In this document: piece after piece, positions 28,706 to 38,984 of the stretch | Layout: each line of letters starts with the position of its first letter | How positions within the stretch are numbered: the first letter of the stretch is position 1 | NCBI RefSeq assembly: GCF_023896955.1 | Contig: NZ_JAMHIW010000017.1 | Coordinates: 1-64,000, forward strand | DNA length: 64,000 nucleotides | Origin: Micromonospora sp. RHAY321 | GTDB lineage: Bacteria; Actinomycetota; Actinomycetes; Mycobacteriales; Micromonosporaceae | Direction: 5' to 3' | Position numbers and translations under genes: made by a program | The notes under the pieces: model-generated | Seen by the model: only the letters and a program-made list of their open reading frames with translations | Told to the model about the DNA's origin: nothing | Database searches by the model: none

Positions 28706-29977
28706 ATGACCACATCCGACGAGCTGCACAAGCGGCGTGGTGGTGCCGTCGCGCGGGGGGTCGGCAGCGTCATCGCGTCCTACGTGGACAGCGCTGGTGG
28801 CGGAACGATCACCGACGTGGACGGCCGGGAGTGGATCGACTTCGCCGCCGGCATCGCGGTGACCAGCGTCGGCAACTCGGCACCGAAGGTGGTCGAGGCG
28901 GTACGGGCGCAGGCCGAGCGGTTCACGCACACCTGCTTCATGGTCGCGCCGTACGAGTCGTACGTGGCGGTGTGCGAGCAGCTCAACGCGCTGACGCCGG
29001 GCGGGTTCGAGAAGCGCTCGGCGCTGTTCAACTCCGGCGCGGAGGCGGTGGAGAACGCCGTCAAGATCGCCCGGCACGCCACGGGGCGACCGGCGGTGGT
29101 GGTCTTCGACCACGCGTACCACGGCCGGACCAACCTGACGATGGCGTTGACCGCGAAGAACATGCCGTACAAGCACCGGTTCGGGCCGTTCGCCGGGGAG
29201 ATCTACCGGGTGCCGATGTCGTACCCGCTGCGCGACGGCGGCCTGTCCGGCGCGGAGGCGGCTGCGCGGGCCGTCGAGATGATCGAGAAGCAGGTCGGCG
29301 CGGAGAACGTCGCCGCGCTGCTGATCGAGCCGATCCAGGGTGAGGGCGGTTTCGTGGTGCCCGCTCCGGGCTTCCTGCCGGCGCTGCGGGACTGGGCCAC
29401 GGCAGCCGGCGTGGTCTTCGTCGCCGACGAGATCCAGACCGGCTTCTGCCGTACCGGGGACTGGTTCGCCTGCCAGCACGAGGGCGTCGAACCCGACCTG
29501 ATCACCCTGGCCAAGGGCATCGCCGGCGGCCTGCCGCTGGCGGCGGTGACCGGCCGGGCCGAGTTGATGGACGCGGTGCACGTCGGCGGGCTCGGCGGCA
29601 CCTACGGTGGCAACCCGATCGCCTGCGCCGCCGCTCTGGCCACCATCGAGACCATGCACGAGCTGGACCTGGCCGACGCGGCCCGCCGGATCGAGGCCGT
29701 GCTGGCCCCCCGGCTACGGGCCGTCGCCGAGCGGGACCCCCGGATCGCCGAGGTACGCGGGCGGGGCGCGATGCTCGCCGTGGAGCTGGTGCAGCCCGGC
29801 ACCCTCATCCCCGACCCGATCAGCACCGCGGCGGTCTCGGCCGCCTGCCACGCCGCCGGCCTGCTCACCCTGACCTGCGGCACGTACGGCAACGTGCTGC
29901 GCTTCCTGCCCCCGCTGGTCATCTCCGACGCGCACCTCACCCGGGGCGCCGACATCCTCGACGCCGCCTTCGGCTGA
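28706..29977 (+). CDS. gabT: 4-aminobutyrate--2-oxoglutarate transaminase
   Basis: A 423-aa class III PLP aminotransferase. FNSGAEAVENAVKIAR, FDHAYHGRTNL, VFVADEIQTGFCRTG (PLP-contacting Asp) and ITLAKGIAGGLPLAAV with the PLP Lys are all present and fit GabT. It removes the amino group of GABA to give succinic semialdehyde. It is second in the operon with the aminobutyraldehyde dehydrogenase and is followed by a strong hairpin terminator at 29983-30020. Confidence 0.93.
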   Translation: MTTSDELHKRRGGAVARGVGSVIASYVDSAGGGTITDVDGREWIDFAAGIAVTSVGNSAPKVVEAVRAQAERFTHTCFMVAPYESYVAVCEQLNALTPGGFEKRSALFNSGAEAVENAVKIARHATGRPAVVVFDHAYHGRTNLTMALTAKNMPYKHRFGPFAGEIYRVPMSYPLRDGGLSGAEAAARAVEMIEKQVGAENVAALLIEPIQGEGGFVVPAPGFLPALRDWATAAGVVFVADEIQTGFCRTGDWFACQHEGVEPDLITLAKGIAGGLPLAAVTGRAELMDAVHVGGLGGTYGGNPIACAAALATIETMHELDLADAARRIEAVLAPRLRAVAERDPRIAEVRGRGAMLAVELVQPGTLIPDPISTAAVSAACHAAGLLTLTCGTYGNVLRFLPPLVISDAHLTRGADILDAAFG

Positions 29978-29982
29978 GCGGA

Positions 29983-30020
29983 GGAAGGGCACCTCCTGAT
30001 GCGTCAGAAGGTGCCCTTCC
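29983..30020. terminator. Hairpin between convergent genes
   Basis: GGAAGGGCACCT (29983-29994) pairs perfectly with AGGTGCCCTTCC (30009-30020). The 14-nt loop contains a small extra stem (CTGA/TCAG). It lies right after gabT and just before the stop of the convergent gene at 30033, so it can stop transcription from both sides; there is no U-tract, as is common in actinobacteria. Confidence 0.75.
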
Positions 30021-30032
30021 CGACCGTCACCG

Positions 30033-30710
30033 TCAGCGCAGCACCTCGACGGTGTTGCGACGGACCAGGTTCTTGCCCGGCTCGCGGATCTGGTCCATCG
30101 CGGCCGAGTTGAGCAGCACACAACTGCCCGACGGGCCGGTCACCGTCACCGTGGTCACCCGGTTGTTGTCCAGGTTGGTCACCCGCAGCCGGGTACCCAC
30201 CGGGAACTGGCCACTGGTTGCCGCCGGCGCCGCATCCTCGGCGAAGAAGGTGATCGCGCCCGAGCAGGCCGAGCGGGGCGCCGGGCCGGACGCGCCGGGC
30301 GACGCGGCGCCGGGACGCACCGTGCCGGCGGCCGGAGGCGCGGCGGGCGGCGCGACCTCACCGTCGAGCCGTTCCACCACGTTACGGCGGATCACGTTCT
30401 TGCCCGGCTCCCGCACCAGCTCCATGGCGGCGGCGTTGAGCAGCACGCAACTGCCCGACGGGCCGGTCACCGTCACCGTGGCCGCCCGGTTGTTGTCCAG
30501 GTTGGTCACCCGCAGCCGGGTACCCACCGGGAACCGGTCGCTGGTCGCCGCCGGCGCACCGCCCTCCGCCGAGAAGGTGACCGAGCCCGAGCAGACGGAC
30601 CGGGCCGCCGGTGCGGTTCCGGCGAACCCGAAGCCGGTCCCCACCGCCACGCCCGCCGCGGCGAGCACCGCCACGGTCGCCGCCAGCACGTGCTTGCGCT
30701 GCACCCTCAT
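30033..30710 (-). CDS. Secreted protein with two tandem double-psi-barrel-like repeats
   Basis: A 225-aa exported protein: basic start, hydrophobic signal segment (VLAATVAVLAAAGVAVG), then two near-identical repeats of about 80 residues. Each has CSG-(A/S)-ITF/VTF, FPVGTRLRVTNLDNNR, VTVTGPSGSCVLLN and a (V/I)REPGKN(V/L)(I/V)RRN(T/V)VE end. The GTRLRVTNLDN pattern and one Cys pair per repeat are reminiscent of RlpA/expansin-type double-psi beta-barrels. I chose ATG 30710 because GGGAG is correctly spaced for it, rather than the GTG at 30719. No catalytic residue can be claimed. Confidence 0.75.
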   Translation of the reverse strand: MRVQRKHVLAATVAVLAAAGVAVGTGFGFAGTAPAARSVCSGSVTFSAEGGAPAATSDRFPVGTRLRVTNLDNNRAATVTVTGPSGSCVLLNAAAMELVREPGKNVIRRNVVERLDGEVAPPAAPPAAGTVRPGAASPGASGPAPRSACSGAITFFAEDAAPAATSGQFPVGTRLRVTNLDNNRVTTVTVTGPSGSCVLLNSAAMDQIREPGKNLVRRNTVEVLR

Positions 30711-30767
30711 CGCCGTCACTCCCGTCCTCGGTGGTGTCCTTCACCGCCTGGTACGGACGGGAGCGCC

Positions 30768-31445
30768 CTACCGTTCAGCCGACACGGGCACCGATCGCGC
30801 GGCGGCCAGATCCACCGGCCCGTACCGGGTGTGCGCCGCCCCGGTGGTCAGCGCCCAGTAACGGTCGCCGTACGACCAGTGCCACCACTCGGTCGGGTAG
30901 TTCACCAGCCCGACGCCGCCGAGCGCCTCGGCCATGAGCTGCCGGTGACGGCGGGCGGTCGCGCCGATGGTGGGGGCGGCGGTGAAGCACGCCTCCGCGC
31001 TGTCCTCGGGGGTGGCGTCGACGGCCGTGCCGAGATCCAGCTCCACGCCGTCGTCGGTGCACAGGGTCAGGTCCACCGCCCCACCGGTGCTGTGCGGGGC
31101 CACCTCGACCGGCGAGACGAACTTGCTGGTCTCCCGGTGCAGCCGCTGCGGCGACCATTCCGGGTGCCGCCGGCGCAGCTCGTCCCGGTAACCGGCGAAG
31201 ATGGCCAGTTGGGCCGCGTACGGCCGGTACCCCTCGATGACCAGCAGGCGCACCCCGGCGGGCAGGGCGCGCTGCGCGGCCAGCAGCCGGTCCGCGACAC
31301 CGGCACGCAGCCGGGCGTACGCGCCGGACGCGTCGGCCGCCCGACCGTCCAGTCGCAGGTCCGGCAGCTCACGCAGGTCCACCAGCGGTTCACCGTCGTC
31401 GACGCTCGGCACCGCCGACACCCGAGGGTCGGAGAGCAGGATCAT
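30768..31445 (-). CDS. VanX-like D-Ala-D-Ala dipeptidase
   Basis: A 225-aa M15D metallopeptidase. It has EGYRPYAAQ (substrate-positioning Arg74), HSTGGAVDLTL giving the HXXGXAXD zinc site (His118, Asp125) and PTEWWHWSYGD (catalytic Glu186, zinc His189), the complete VanX set. VanX cleaves free D-Ala-D-Ala. There is no signal peptide, so it is cytoplasmic. ATG 31445 overlaps the ligase stop by 4 bp, so synthesis and cleavage of the dipeptide are encoded together. Confidence 0.9.
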   Translation of the reverse strand: MILLSDPRVSAVPSVDDGEPLVDLRELPDLRLDGRAADASGAYARLRAGVADRLLAAQRALPAGVRLLVIEGYRPYAAQLAIFAGYRDELRRRHPEWSPQRLHRETSKFVSPVEVAPHSTGGAVDLTLCTDDGVELDLGTAVDATPEDSAEACFTAAPTIGATARRHRQLMAEALGGVGLVNYPTEWWHWSYGDRYWALTTGAAHTRYGPVDLAAARSVPVSAER

Positions 31446-32572
31446 CGGGCGCTCCGGGCGGCGGTCGCGGCGCGCCCCGCGTGCCGGGTACGGGCCAGCT
31501 CGACCAGCCGGTCCACCACCTCGCGGTAGCCGACGCCGGCTGCCGCCCACACCTTCGGGTACATGGAGTGCGCCGTGAAGCCGGGCATCGTGTTCAGCTC
31601 GTTGACGAACAGCTCGCCGGTCGTCTCGTCGTAGAGGAAGTCGACCCGGGCCAGGCCCCAGCCGCCGATCGCGGCGAACGCGCGCAGCGACAGCTCGCGA
31701 ACCCGCTCGGTCACCTCGTCCGGCAGCACGGCCGGGACGATCATCGGGTCGGCGTCGCCGAAATACTTCTGCTGGTAGTCGAACCAGCCGCCGGAGACCC
31801 GCACCTCCCCCACCGCCGACGCCTCCGGGCGCCAACCGCCGAGCACCGCGCACTCCAACTCCCGGCCGGTGACACCCTGCTCGACCATGACGAGCTGGTC
31901 GTGCCGGAGCGCCTCCTCGATGGCGGCGGCCAGGTCGTCGCCCTCGCCGACCCGGGAGATGCCGATCGAGGAGCCCATGCTGGCCGGCTTGACGAAGAGC
32001 GGACGGCGCAGCCCCAGCACCAGCTTCTCCGGGTCCTCGGTGGCCCGGAAGGTGTGCGCGTCGAACGCGACGTGCGGGGTGATCGGGATGCCGTCGGCGC
32101 GCAGGGCGCGCTTCATCGCCACCTTGTTCATGCCCACCGCCGAGGCGAGGATGCCGCACCCGACGTACGGCACGTCCAGCGATTCCAGCAGCCCCTGCAC
32201 CACCCCGTCCTCACCGAACGGGCCGTGCAGCACGGGGAAGATCACGTCCAGCTCGGCGTGCACCGCGCCGGGGGCGTTCGCGGCGGACACCTGGACGATG
32301 CCCGGCCGAGGGCTGGACCGCAGCTCGACCGCCGGCCCGGTCACCGTCAGCCGGTCGTCGATGGCCCGCTCGGCGGCGGGCCGGTCGCGCAACTCGGCCA
32401 GCACGGCGTCGGGCATCAGCCGGAACCCGCCGGTACGGGTGACGCCGATGGCGACCGTGCGGTACCCACCGCCGGCCAGCGCTCGGGCCACACCGAGCGC
32501 GGAGGCGCAGGAGACCTCGTGCTCCGCAGACGGGCCACCGAACAGGATTCCGATCCGAATCGGCGCGCTCAT
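31442..32572 (-). CDS. ddl: D-alanine--D-alanine ligase family protein
   Basis: A 376-aa ATP-grasp ligase: GGPSAEHEVS (Glu17), HGPFGEDGVVQGLLE, VKPASMGSSIGISRV and the magnesium/ATP-binding RVDFLYDETTGELFVNELN. In the omega loop the WFDYQQKYF segment has Lys269-Tyr270, the arrangement of D-Ala-D-Ala ligases rather than the Phe/His seen in D-Ala-D-Lac ligases. This points to normal dipeptide synthesis. The start ATG 32572 overlaps the upstream gene by 4 bp. Upstream extension to 33010 is not coding. Confidence 0.92.
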   Translation of the reverse strand: MSAPIRIGILFGGPSAEHEVSCASALGVARALAGGGYRTVAIGVTRTGGFRLMPDAVLAELRDRPAAERAIDDRLTVTGPAVELRSSPRPGIVQVSAANAPGAVHAELDVIFPVLHGPFGEDGVVQGLLESLDVPYVGCGILASAVGMNKVAMKRALRADGIPITPHVAFDAHTFRATEDPEKLVLGLRRPLFVKPASMGSSIGISRVGEGDDLAAAIEEALRHDQLVMVEQGVTGRELECAVLGGWRPEASAVGEVRVSGGWFDYQQKYFGDADPMIVPAVLPDEVTERVRELSLRAFAAIGGWGLARVDFLYDETTGELFVNELNTMPGFTAHSMYPKVWAAAGVGYREVVDRLVELARTRHAGRAATAARSAR

Positions 32573-33597
32573 GCCGCCGCTCCTTCCACAGTCGTCGGCT
32601 CGGCGAGCCGCTGGACCATCAACCGGGCCACCATCGCCGCCTCCACATTTCCGCCCGTCAGCACCACGCCGACCGTCCGTCGCCGCTCCCCGCCCGCCTC
32701 GGCGGGCAGACGCAGCGCGCCGGCCAGGCCCGCCGCCCCGGACGGCTCGGCGAGCACCTTCAGCTCCATCAGGAGCAGCCGGAACGCCGCCGCGATCTCC
32801 TCGTCGTCGACGCGGACGACCCCGCGCACGGCGGTCCGCAGAATGGCGAACGGCAGTTCGCCCACGCAGGAGGGCCGCAGGCCGTCGGCGATCGTGGGCG
32901 CCGGCGCGACGGGAACGCGCTCGCCGGCCGCGAGGCTGCGGGCCAGCGAGTCGCAGCCCACCGGTTCGACGCCGTACACCTCGATGCCCGTGCCGGCGGC
33001 GGCCAGGCACGCGCCGGCCACCCCACCGCCGCCACCGACCGGTACCACCAGCGTGTCCAGTGGGGTGCCGGCGCGCTCGGCCTGCTCGATCAGCTCCAGG
33101 CTGGCGCTGCCCTGCCCGGCGATCACATCGGCGTGGTCGTACGCGTCGATGACGGGGTGGCCCGTCTCGTCGCTGAGCTTCCGGGCCACGGTGACCCGCT
33201 CGTCGACGCTGGTGCCGGCGAACACCACCCGCGCGCCGGCCGCCCGCGCCCGGTCGACCTTGGTCCGCGCCGCGTCAACCGGCAGCACCACCGTGGCCGC
33301 GAGCCCGTGCTGCCGGGCGGCCAACGCCACCGCCACCGCGTGGTTGCCGGTGCTCTGCGCGATCACCCCCTCATGGCCGGCCGCGGAGAGCCGCCCGACC
33401 GCCCGCAGCGCGCCGCGCATCTTGTACGACCCGCCGTCCTGGAGGTTCTCCGCCTTGAGCAGGACGCGGGCCCCGGCCAGCCGGTCGATCACCGGGGATC
33501 GCAGCACCGGGGTACGGACCACCCGACGGGAGAGCCAGCGGGCGGCCTCCTCGACGTCGGCACGGCGCGGAATGGCCGGTGCGGCGGTGCGTGACAT
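32569..33597 (-). CDS. Fold-type II PLP enzyme, serine/threonine dehydratase or racemase-like
   Basis: A 342-aa enzyme of the threonine dehydratase/serine racemase superfamily. The PLP lysine lies in GGSYKMRGALRA, an STGNHAVAVALAA loop contacts substrate and cofactor, and the tetraglycine phosphate loop is VPVGGGGGVAG. It may deaminate Thr/Ser or racemise Ser. I chose ATG 33597 because AAGGAG sits 5 bp upstream. It is first in a tightly overlapped operon with ddl and the VanX-like gene, which makes an amino acid supply role for dipeptide synthesis conceivable but unproven. Confidence 0.82.
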   Translation of the reverse strand: MSRTAAPAIPRRADVEEAARWLSRRVVRTPVLRSPVIDRLAGARVLLKAENLQDGGSYKMRGALRAVGRLSAAGHEGVIAQSTGNHAVAVALAARQHGLAATVVLPVDAARTKVDRARAAGARVVFAGTSVDERVTVARKLSDETGHPVIDAYDHADVIAGQGSASLELIEQAERAGTPLDTLVVPVGGGGGVAGACLAAAGTGIEVYGVEPVGCDSLARSLAAGERVPVAPAPTIADGLRPSCVGELPFAILRTAVRGVVRVDDEEIAAAFRLLLMELKVLAEPSGAAGLAGALRLPAEAGGERRRTVGVVLTGGNVEAAMVARLMVQRLAEPTTVEGAAA

Positions 33598-33722
33598 GGT
33601 TCTCCTTCGGTCGCCGCTGGCCGCCGGGATCGGGTCCACGGCCGCGCAGCTGGTCGTATTTCGGGCATGCCGGAGGCCGGGTTGCCGCGACAGGCGGAGC
33701 CCGGGCTCGTGGGTTCCGGGTG

Positions 33723-34787
33723 CTAGGGCGGGGCGGGCAGTTCGACGTCGACCCGCAGGCCGCCATGCTCGGCGGGTCGGGCCGCGATGATGCCGTCGTG
33801 CGCCTGGGTGATCGAGCGGGCGATGGCCAGGCCGAGGCCGGCCCCGCCGCCGTGGGAGGTGCGGTCCTGGGCGAGGCGGCGGAACGGCTCGAAAAGGCCG
33901 GCCACCGCCTCGGCCGGCACGGGCTGACCGGTGTTGACCACGGACAGCGCGGGCGTGCCGCCGACCGTGATGGTCAGCGAGCCTCCGGGCCGGTTGTACT
34001 TGATCCCGTTCTCCACCAGGTTGGTGACCAGGCGTTCCAGCAGCACCCGCTCACCGACGACGACCCGGGGCGCGAGGTGGGTGTCGATGGTCACGGCAGA
34101 CTCCCGGGCTCGGTCCTGGTAGCCGGTGAGCACCGAGCCGACGATGTCGTCGAGCCGCTGGGGGGTACGCGAGCGCAGGCCCTGGTCGCAGTCGCTGAGC
34201 GCGAGCAGGCCCTCGATCAGCCGCTCGTTGCGTTCGTTGGTCTCCAGGAGCTGGCTGGTCAGCAGCTCCAACTGCTCGGCGGTGAGCGACCGCGACATCC
34301 CGACCTCGATGAGTGTCCGCTGCACCGCCAGCGGGGTACGCAGCTCGTGCGAGGCGTTCGCGGCGAACCGCCGCTGCCCCTCGTAGCCGGCGGAGACACG
34401 TTCCATCATCTCGTCGATCGCCCGGGCCAGTCGGGCCAGCTCGTCGCGGCCCTGCGGTCGGATCCGGTGGCCGAGATTCTGGGGGCCGACGTGGCGGATC
34501 GGCTCCGCCAAGTAGCGGAGCGGGCGCAGGCACCACGCCGCGCCGAACCAGAGCGCCACCAGGGCTGCCACGGTCACGATCAGCACGGCCGCCACGGGGA
34601 GCACGAACGCGCTCTGGCGTACCGACCCGCAGGCGTCCAGCAGGCCGGGCACGGGCAGGTCGCAGAGCTGCTGGCCACGGTCCCAGATCAGCCCGCTCAA
34701 CCACGCGCCGACCGTCGGCAGGAGCGGCCCGACCAGCAGCGCCAGCAGGCCGAGCAGCAGCACCCGGCGTCGGGGCGTCCAGCTCAC
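33723..34787 (-). CDS. Sensor histidine kinase (VanS/CutS-like)
   Basis: A 354-aa kinase: two transmembrane helices (about 8-30 and 60-85) with a short 25-residue external loop holding a Cys pair, HAMP-like linker (RPLRYLAEPIRHV), HisKA NASHELRTPLAV with His147, and HATPase motifs NLVENGIKYN and GGGAGLGLAIA. It overlaps the response regulator stop by 4 bp (GTGA). It lies 125 bp upstream of the dehydratase-ddl-vanX genes in the same orientation, so it may regulate them; the signal is unknown. Confidence 0.9.
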   Translation of the reverse strand: MSWTPRRRVLLLGLLALLVGPLLPTVGAWLSGLIWDRGQQLCDLPVPGLLDACGSVRQSAFVLPVAAVLIVTVAALVALWFGAAWCLRPLRYLAEPIRHVGPQNLGHRIRPQGRDELARLARAIDEMMERVSAGYEGQRRFAANASHELRTPLAVQRTLIEVGMSRSLTAEQLELLTSQLLETNERNERLIEGLLALSDCDQGLRSRTPQRLDDIVGSVLTGYQDRARESAVTIDTHLAPRVVVGERVLLERLVTNLVENGIKYNRPGGSLTITVGGTPALSVVNTGQPVPAEAVAGLFEPFRRLAQDRTSHGGGAGLGLAIARSITQAHDGIIAARPAEHGGLRVDVELPAPP

Positions 34788-35449
34788 GCCGCGTCACCGA
34801 GCCGGTAGCCGGCCTTGGGCACGGTGTGAATGACCGCCGGGTCGCCGAGCTTCTTGCGCAGGGTCATCACGGTGACCCGTACGGCGTTGGTGAACGGGTC
34901 GGCGAACTCGTCCCATGCCTGCTCCAGCAGGTCCTCGGCGCTGACCACCTGGCCGCTGGCGCGCAGCAGCACGTGCAGGACGGCGAACTCCTTCGGGCTC
35001 AGCGCCAGCGGTCGGCCTTCCCGGGTCGCCACGTGACGGGCCACGTCCAGCACCACACCGGCCTGCTTCAGCACGGGCGGGACCGCCGGGGTGGACCGCC
35101 GGCCGAGGGCCTGCACCCGGGCCACCAGCTCGGCGAACGCGAACGGCTTGGTCAGGTAGTCGTCCGCGCCGAGGTCCAGACCCGCCACCCGGTCCCGGAT
35201 GCCGGCGGCCGCGGTGAGCAACAACACGCGCGTGCCCACCCGGGAGCCGGCGATGCTGCGGCACACCTCGTCACCGGTGTGCCCGGGCATGTCCCGGTCC
35301 AGGACGGCGACGTCGTACCGGTTCACGCCGATCCGCTCCAGCGCGCCGTCGCCGTCGTAGCAGACGTCGACGGCCATCGAGAGACGTCGCAGCCCCTCGG
35401 CCACGGTGTCCGCCAACAACCGCTCGTCGTCCGCCACCAGCACCCGCAC
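34784..35449 (-). CDS. OmpR-family response regulator
   Basis: A 221-aa response regulator. The receiver has VADDERLLAD and phospho-acceptor Asp51 (AVLDRDMPG), and the winged helix has LSPKEFAVLHVLLRASGQVVS and VMTLRKKLGDPAVIHTVPKAGYRL. It starts at GTG 35447-35449 and is followed by its kinase with a 4-bp overlap. The 239 bp between it and the divergent GAF regulator must carry both promoters; no operator was recognisable. Confidence 0.92.
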   Translation of the reverse strand: MRVLVADDERLLADTVAEGLRRLSMAVDVCYDGDGALERIGVNRYDVAVLDRDMPGHTGDEVCRSIAGSRVGTRVLLLTAAAGIRDRVAGLDLGADDYLTKPFAFAELVARVQALGRRSTPAVPPVLKQAGVVLDVARHVATREGRPLALSPKEFAVLHVLLRASGQVVSAEDLLEQAWDEFADPFTNAVRVTVMTLRKKLGDPAVIHTVPKAGYRLGDAA

Positions 35450-35688
35450 GTGTCCGCTCCCCGTGAATCCGCTTGTCCGGCATACCGTCGCAGGCCGGGG
35501 TTAAGGGTTCTGTAAGCACCCGCCGGAGCCATCCTCCACGGCGCCTCCGGCCGGACAAACCGCTGCAAGCCAGGCCCCGCCGGCTTCGTCCCCGCGCCAT
35601 GCTCTCTGCGCCATCCGTCCCCGGGGCGACCCGGAGGTTGGCGATCGAGGGTGAGCTGCGTCACGATGGGGGCCGAGGAGGTCGCCCG

Positions 35689-36966
35689 ATGGCTGACCCG
35701 TGGCTCGCCCTGGAGTTCGGCGTCGATCCGGCGGAGCGGATCGCGCAGGTCGGTGCCGCCCACGAGGCGTTCCTCACCGCCGGCTCCGCGCCGCACCGGG
35801 TGCGGGAGGTGGTGCGCCGCTCGTGGGAACGGTCCGCCCGGCTCGACCCGGAGGCCACCCCGCCGGTCGACCTCACCGACGACGCGCTGGCGGCGTACCG
35901 GGCCGCGCACCCGCTGGCCCGGGTCCTGCCGCTCTTCCGGGACCTGCTCGGTGGCATCGCCCAGGACGGCGCGCACCTGATGGCGGTCTGCGACGCGTAC
36001 GGGCGGCTGCTCTGGGTGGAGGGACATCCGGGGGTGCTGCGGCACGCCGAGCGGATGAACTTCGTGCCCGGCGCCCGCTGGGACGAGACACACGCCGGCA
36101 CGAACGCCCCGGGCACCGCCCTGGCCGTCGACCACAGCGTGCAGATCTTCGCCACCGAACACTTCAGCCGGCCGGTGCAGCGCTGGACGTGCGCCGCCGC
36201 ACCGATCCACGACCCGGTCACCGGTCGGCTGCTCGGCGCGGTCGACATCACCGGCGGCGACCACCTCGCCAACCCGCACAGCCTGGCGCTCGTCCGGGCC
36301 ACCGCCCGGGCCGCCGAGGCGCAGCTCGCCGCCGACCGACCGGTGGAACCGGGCGTCGCCACCGTGACGGCGCTCGGCCGCGACGAGGTGGAGCTGCGGG
36401 TCGACGGAAAGCTCATCCGGCTCGGCCGACGGCACAGCGAGCTGCTGGTGTTGCTGCTGCACCACCCGGAGGGGCGTACCGGCGAACAGCTCGGCCTCGA
36501 CCTGTACGGCGACGACCGACTGCACCCGGTGACCCTGCGCGCCGAGTTGTCCCGGCTGCGCCGGGTGCTCGGCCCCGACCTGCTCGACTCGCGCCCGTAC
36601 CGGCTGCGCGGCACCGTCCGGGCCGACTTCACCACCGTCGCCGAACGGCTCGACCAGGGCGATCCGGCGGGAGCGCTCGACGCGTACCCCGGGCCGTTGC
36701 TGCCCGGCTCGGACGCGCCGGGAGTGACGCGACTGCGCCGGCTGATCGACGGGCAGCTCCGCGCGGCCGTGCTGGCCGCCGCGGACCCGGCGCTGCTCGC
36801 GGCCTGGACCGCGACGCCCGCCGGCGCCGACGACCTGACCGCGTGGCAGGCCCTGGCGCGGGCGTTGCCGGTGGGCGCGCCGCGCCGGCCACTCGCCCTC
36901 GCCCGGATAGACCAGCTCGCCGGGGAGTACGACCTGCCGCGCGCAACGTCGCTGCAACGTCGCTGA
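35689..36966 (+). CDS. GAF-domain transcriptional regulator of aldehyde metabolism
   Basis: A 425-aa regulator. The N-terminal half carries a GAF-type sensor like that of AcoR (VREVVRRSWERSARLDP, GARWDETHAGTNAPGTALA, DPVTGRLLGAVDITGG). The middle has a winged-helix segment (LGRRHSELLVLLLHHPEGRT, LRAELSRLRRVLG). No AAA+ or Fis domain follows, so it is not a sigma-54 activator. I chose ATG 35689 with GGAGG upstream. It directly precedes an aldehyde dehydrogenase and DUF779 gene in the same direction, a combination common in actinobacteria. Confidence 0.85.
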   Translation: MADPWLALEFGVDPAERIAQVGAAHEAFLTAGSAPHRVREVVRRSWERSARLDPEATPPVDLTDDALAAYRAAHPLARVLPLFRDLLGGIAQDGAHLMAVCDAYGRLLWVEGHPGVLRHAERMNFVPGARWDETHAGTNAPGTALAVDHSVQIFATEHFSRPVQRWTCAAAPIHDPVTGRLLGAVDITGGDHLANPHSLALVRATARAAEAQLAADRPVEPGVATVTALGRDEVELRVDGKLIRLGRRHSELLVLLLHHPEGRTGEQLGLDLYGDDRLHPVTLRAELSRLRRVLGPDLLDSRPYRLRGTVRADFTTVAERLDQGDPAGALDAYPGPLLPGSDAPGVTRLRRLIDGQLRAAVLAAADPALLAAWTATPAGADDLTAWQALARALPVGAPRRPLALARIDQLAGEYDLPRATSLQRR

Positions 36967-37012
36967 AACTACCGTCGCCGCCGACACCCGCACAACGACG
37001 GCGGAGGTAACC

Positions 37013-38517
<1,505 letters not shown>

Positions 38518-38518
<1 letters not shown>

Positions 38519-38862
38519 TGACCGTCGTCTCCGTCACCCCCGCCGCGGCCGAGCTGATCCGGTCGCTGCGGGGGCGGCACGGGCCGCTGATGTTCCACCA
38601 GTCCGGCGGCTGCTGCGACGGCAGCGCCCCGATGTGCTATCCGGCGGGCGAGTTCCGCACCGGCTCGTCCGACGTGCTGCTCGCCTCGCTGACGGTCGAC
38701 GGGGTGCCGGAGCCGGTCGGGTTCTGGATGTCGAAGTCCCAGTGGGAGCTGTGGAAGCACACCCGCCTGACCGTCGACGTGGTCCCCGGCAGGGGCAGCG
38801 GCTTCTCCCTGGAGGCACCCGACGGCGTCCGCTTCCTCATCCGCTCCCACCTCGCCGCCTGA
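38518..38862 (+). CDS. DUF779 family protein
   Basis: A 114-aa DUF779 protein. It shows the conserved HQSGGCCDGSAPMC stretch (Cys32, Cys33, Cys40, suited for metal or sulfur chemistry) and the FWMSKSQWELWKHTRLTVDVV and GSGFSLEAPDGVRF blocks. It overlaps the stop of the aldehyde dehydrogenase by one base (TGATG). DUF779 genes regularly accompany ExaC-type dehydrogenases; the biochemical role is unknown. Confidence 0.92.
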
Positions 38863-38895
38863 GGTCGACCGCGGGGCCGCCCCCGCCCCCCACAC

Positions 38896-38970
38896 CGTCG
38901 ATCTTGCACTTCGTGTCGCTCATATGTCTGAGTTGCGGTAATCGTCGGGGCAGCAAGTGCATGATCAACG
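38896..38970. repeat. Palindromic intergenic repeat, family 1, copy 1
   Basis: The left arm CGTCGATCTTGCACTT (38896-38911) and right arm AAGTGCATGATCAACG (38955-38970) are inverted copies with 14 of 16 positions pairing. The 43-bp centre is unrelated to the other copies. It lies between the convergent DUF779 gene and the AbiEi-like gene, so it may also act as terminator. Related elements are at 39952-40025 and 53826-53890. Confidence 0.7.
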
Positions 38971-38984
38971 GGGTGGGGTAGGGG

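Noticed and set aside
27188..29659. 823-codon minus-strand frame over aminobutyraldehyde dehydrogenase and gabT
   Set aside because: Antisense shadow; the plus-strand frames carry catalytic motifs of both enzymes.
30768..32572. Vancomycin resistance (vanHAX) cluster
   Set aside because: No vanH dehydrogenase, and the ligase has the Lys-Tyr omega-loop pair of D-Ala-D-Ala ligases, not the D-Lac signature.
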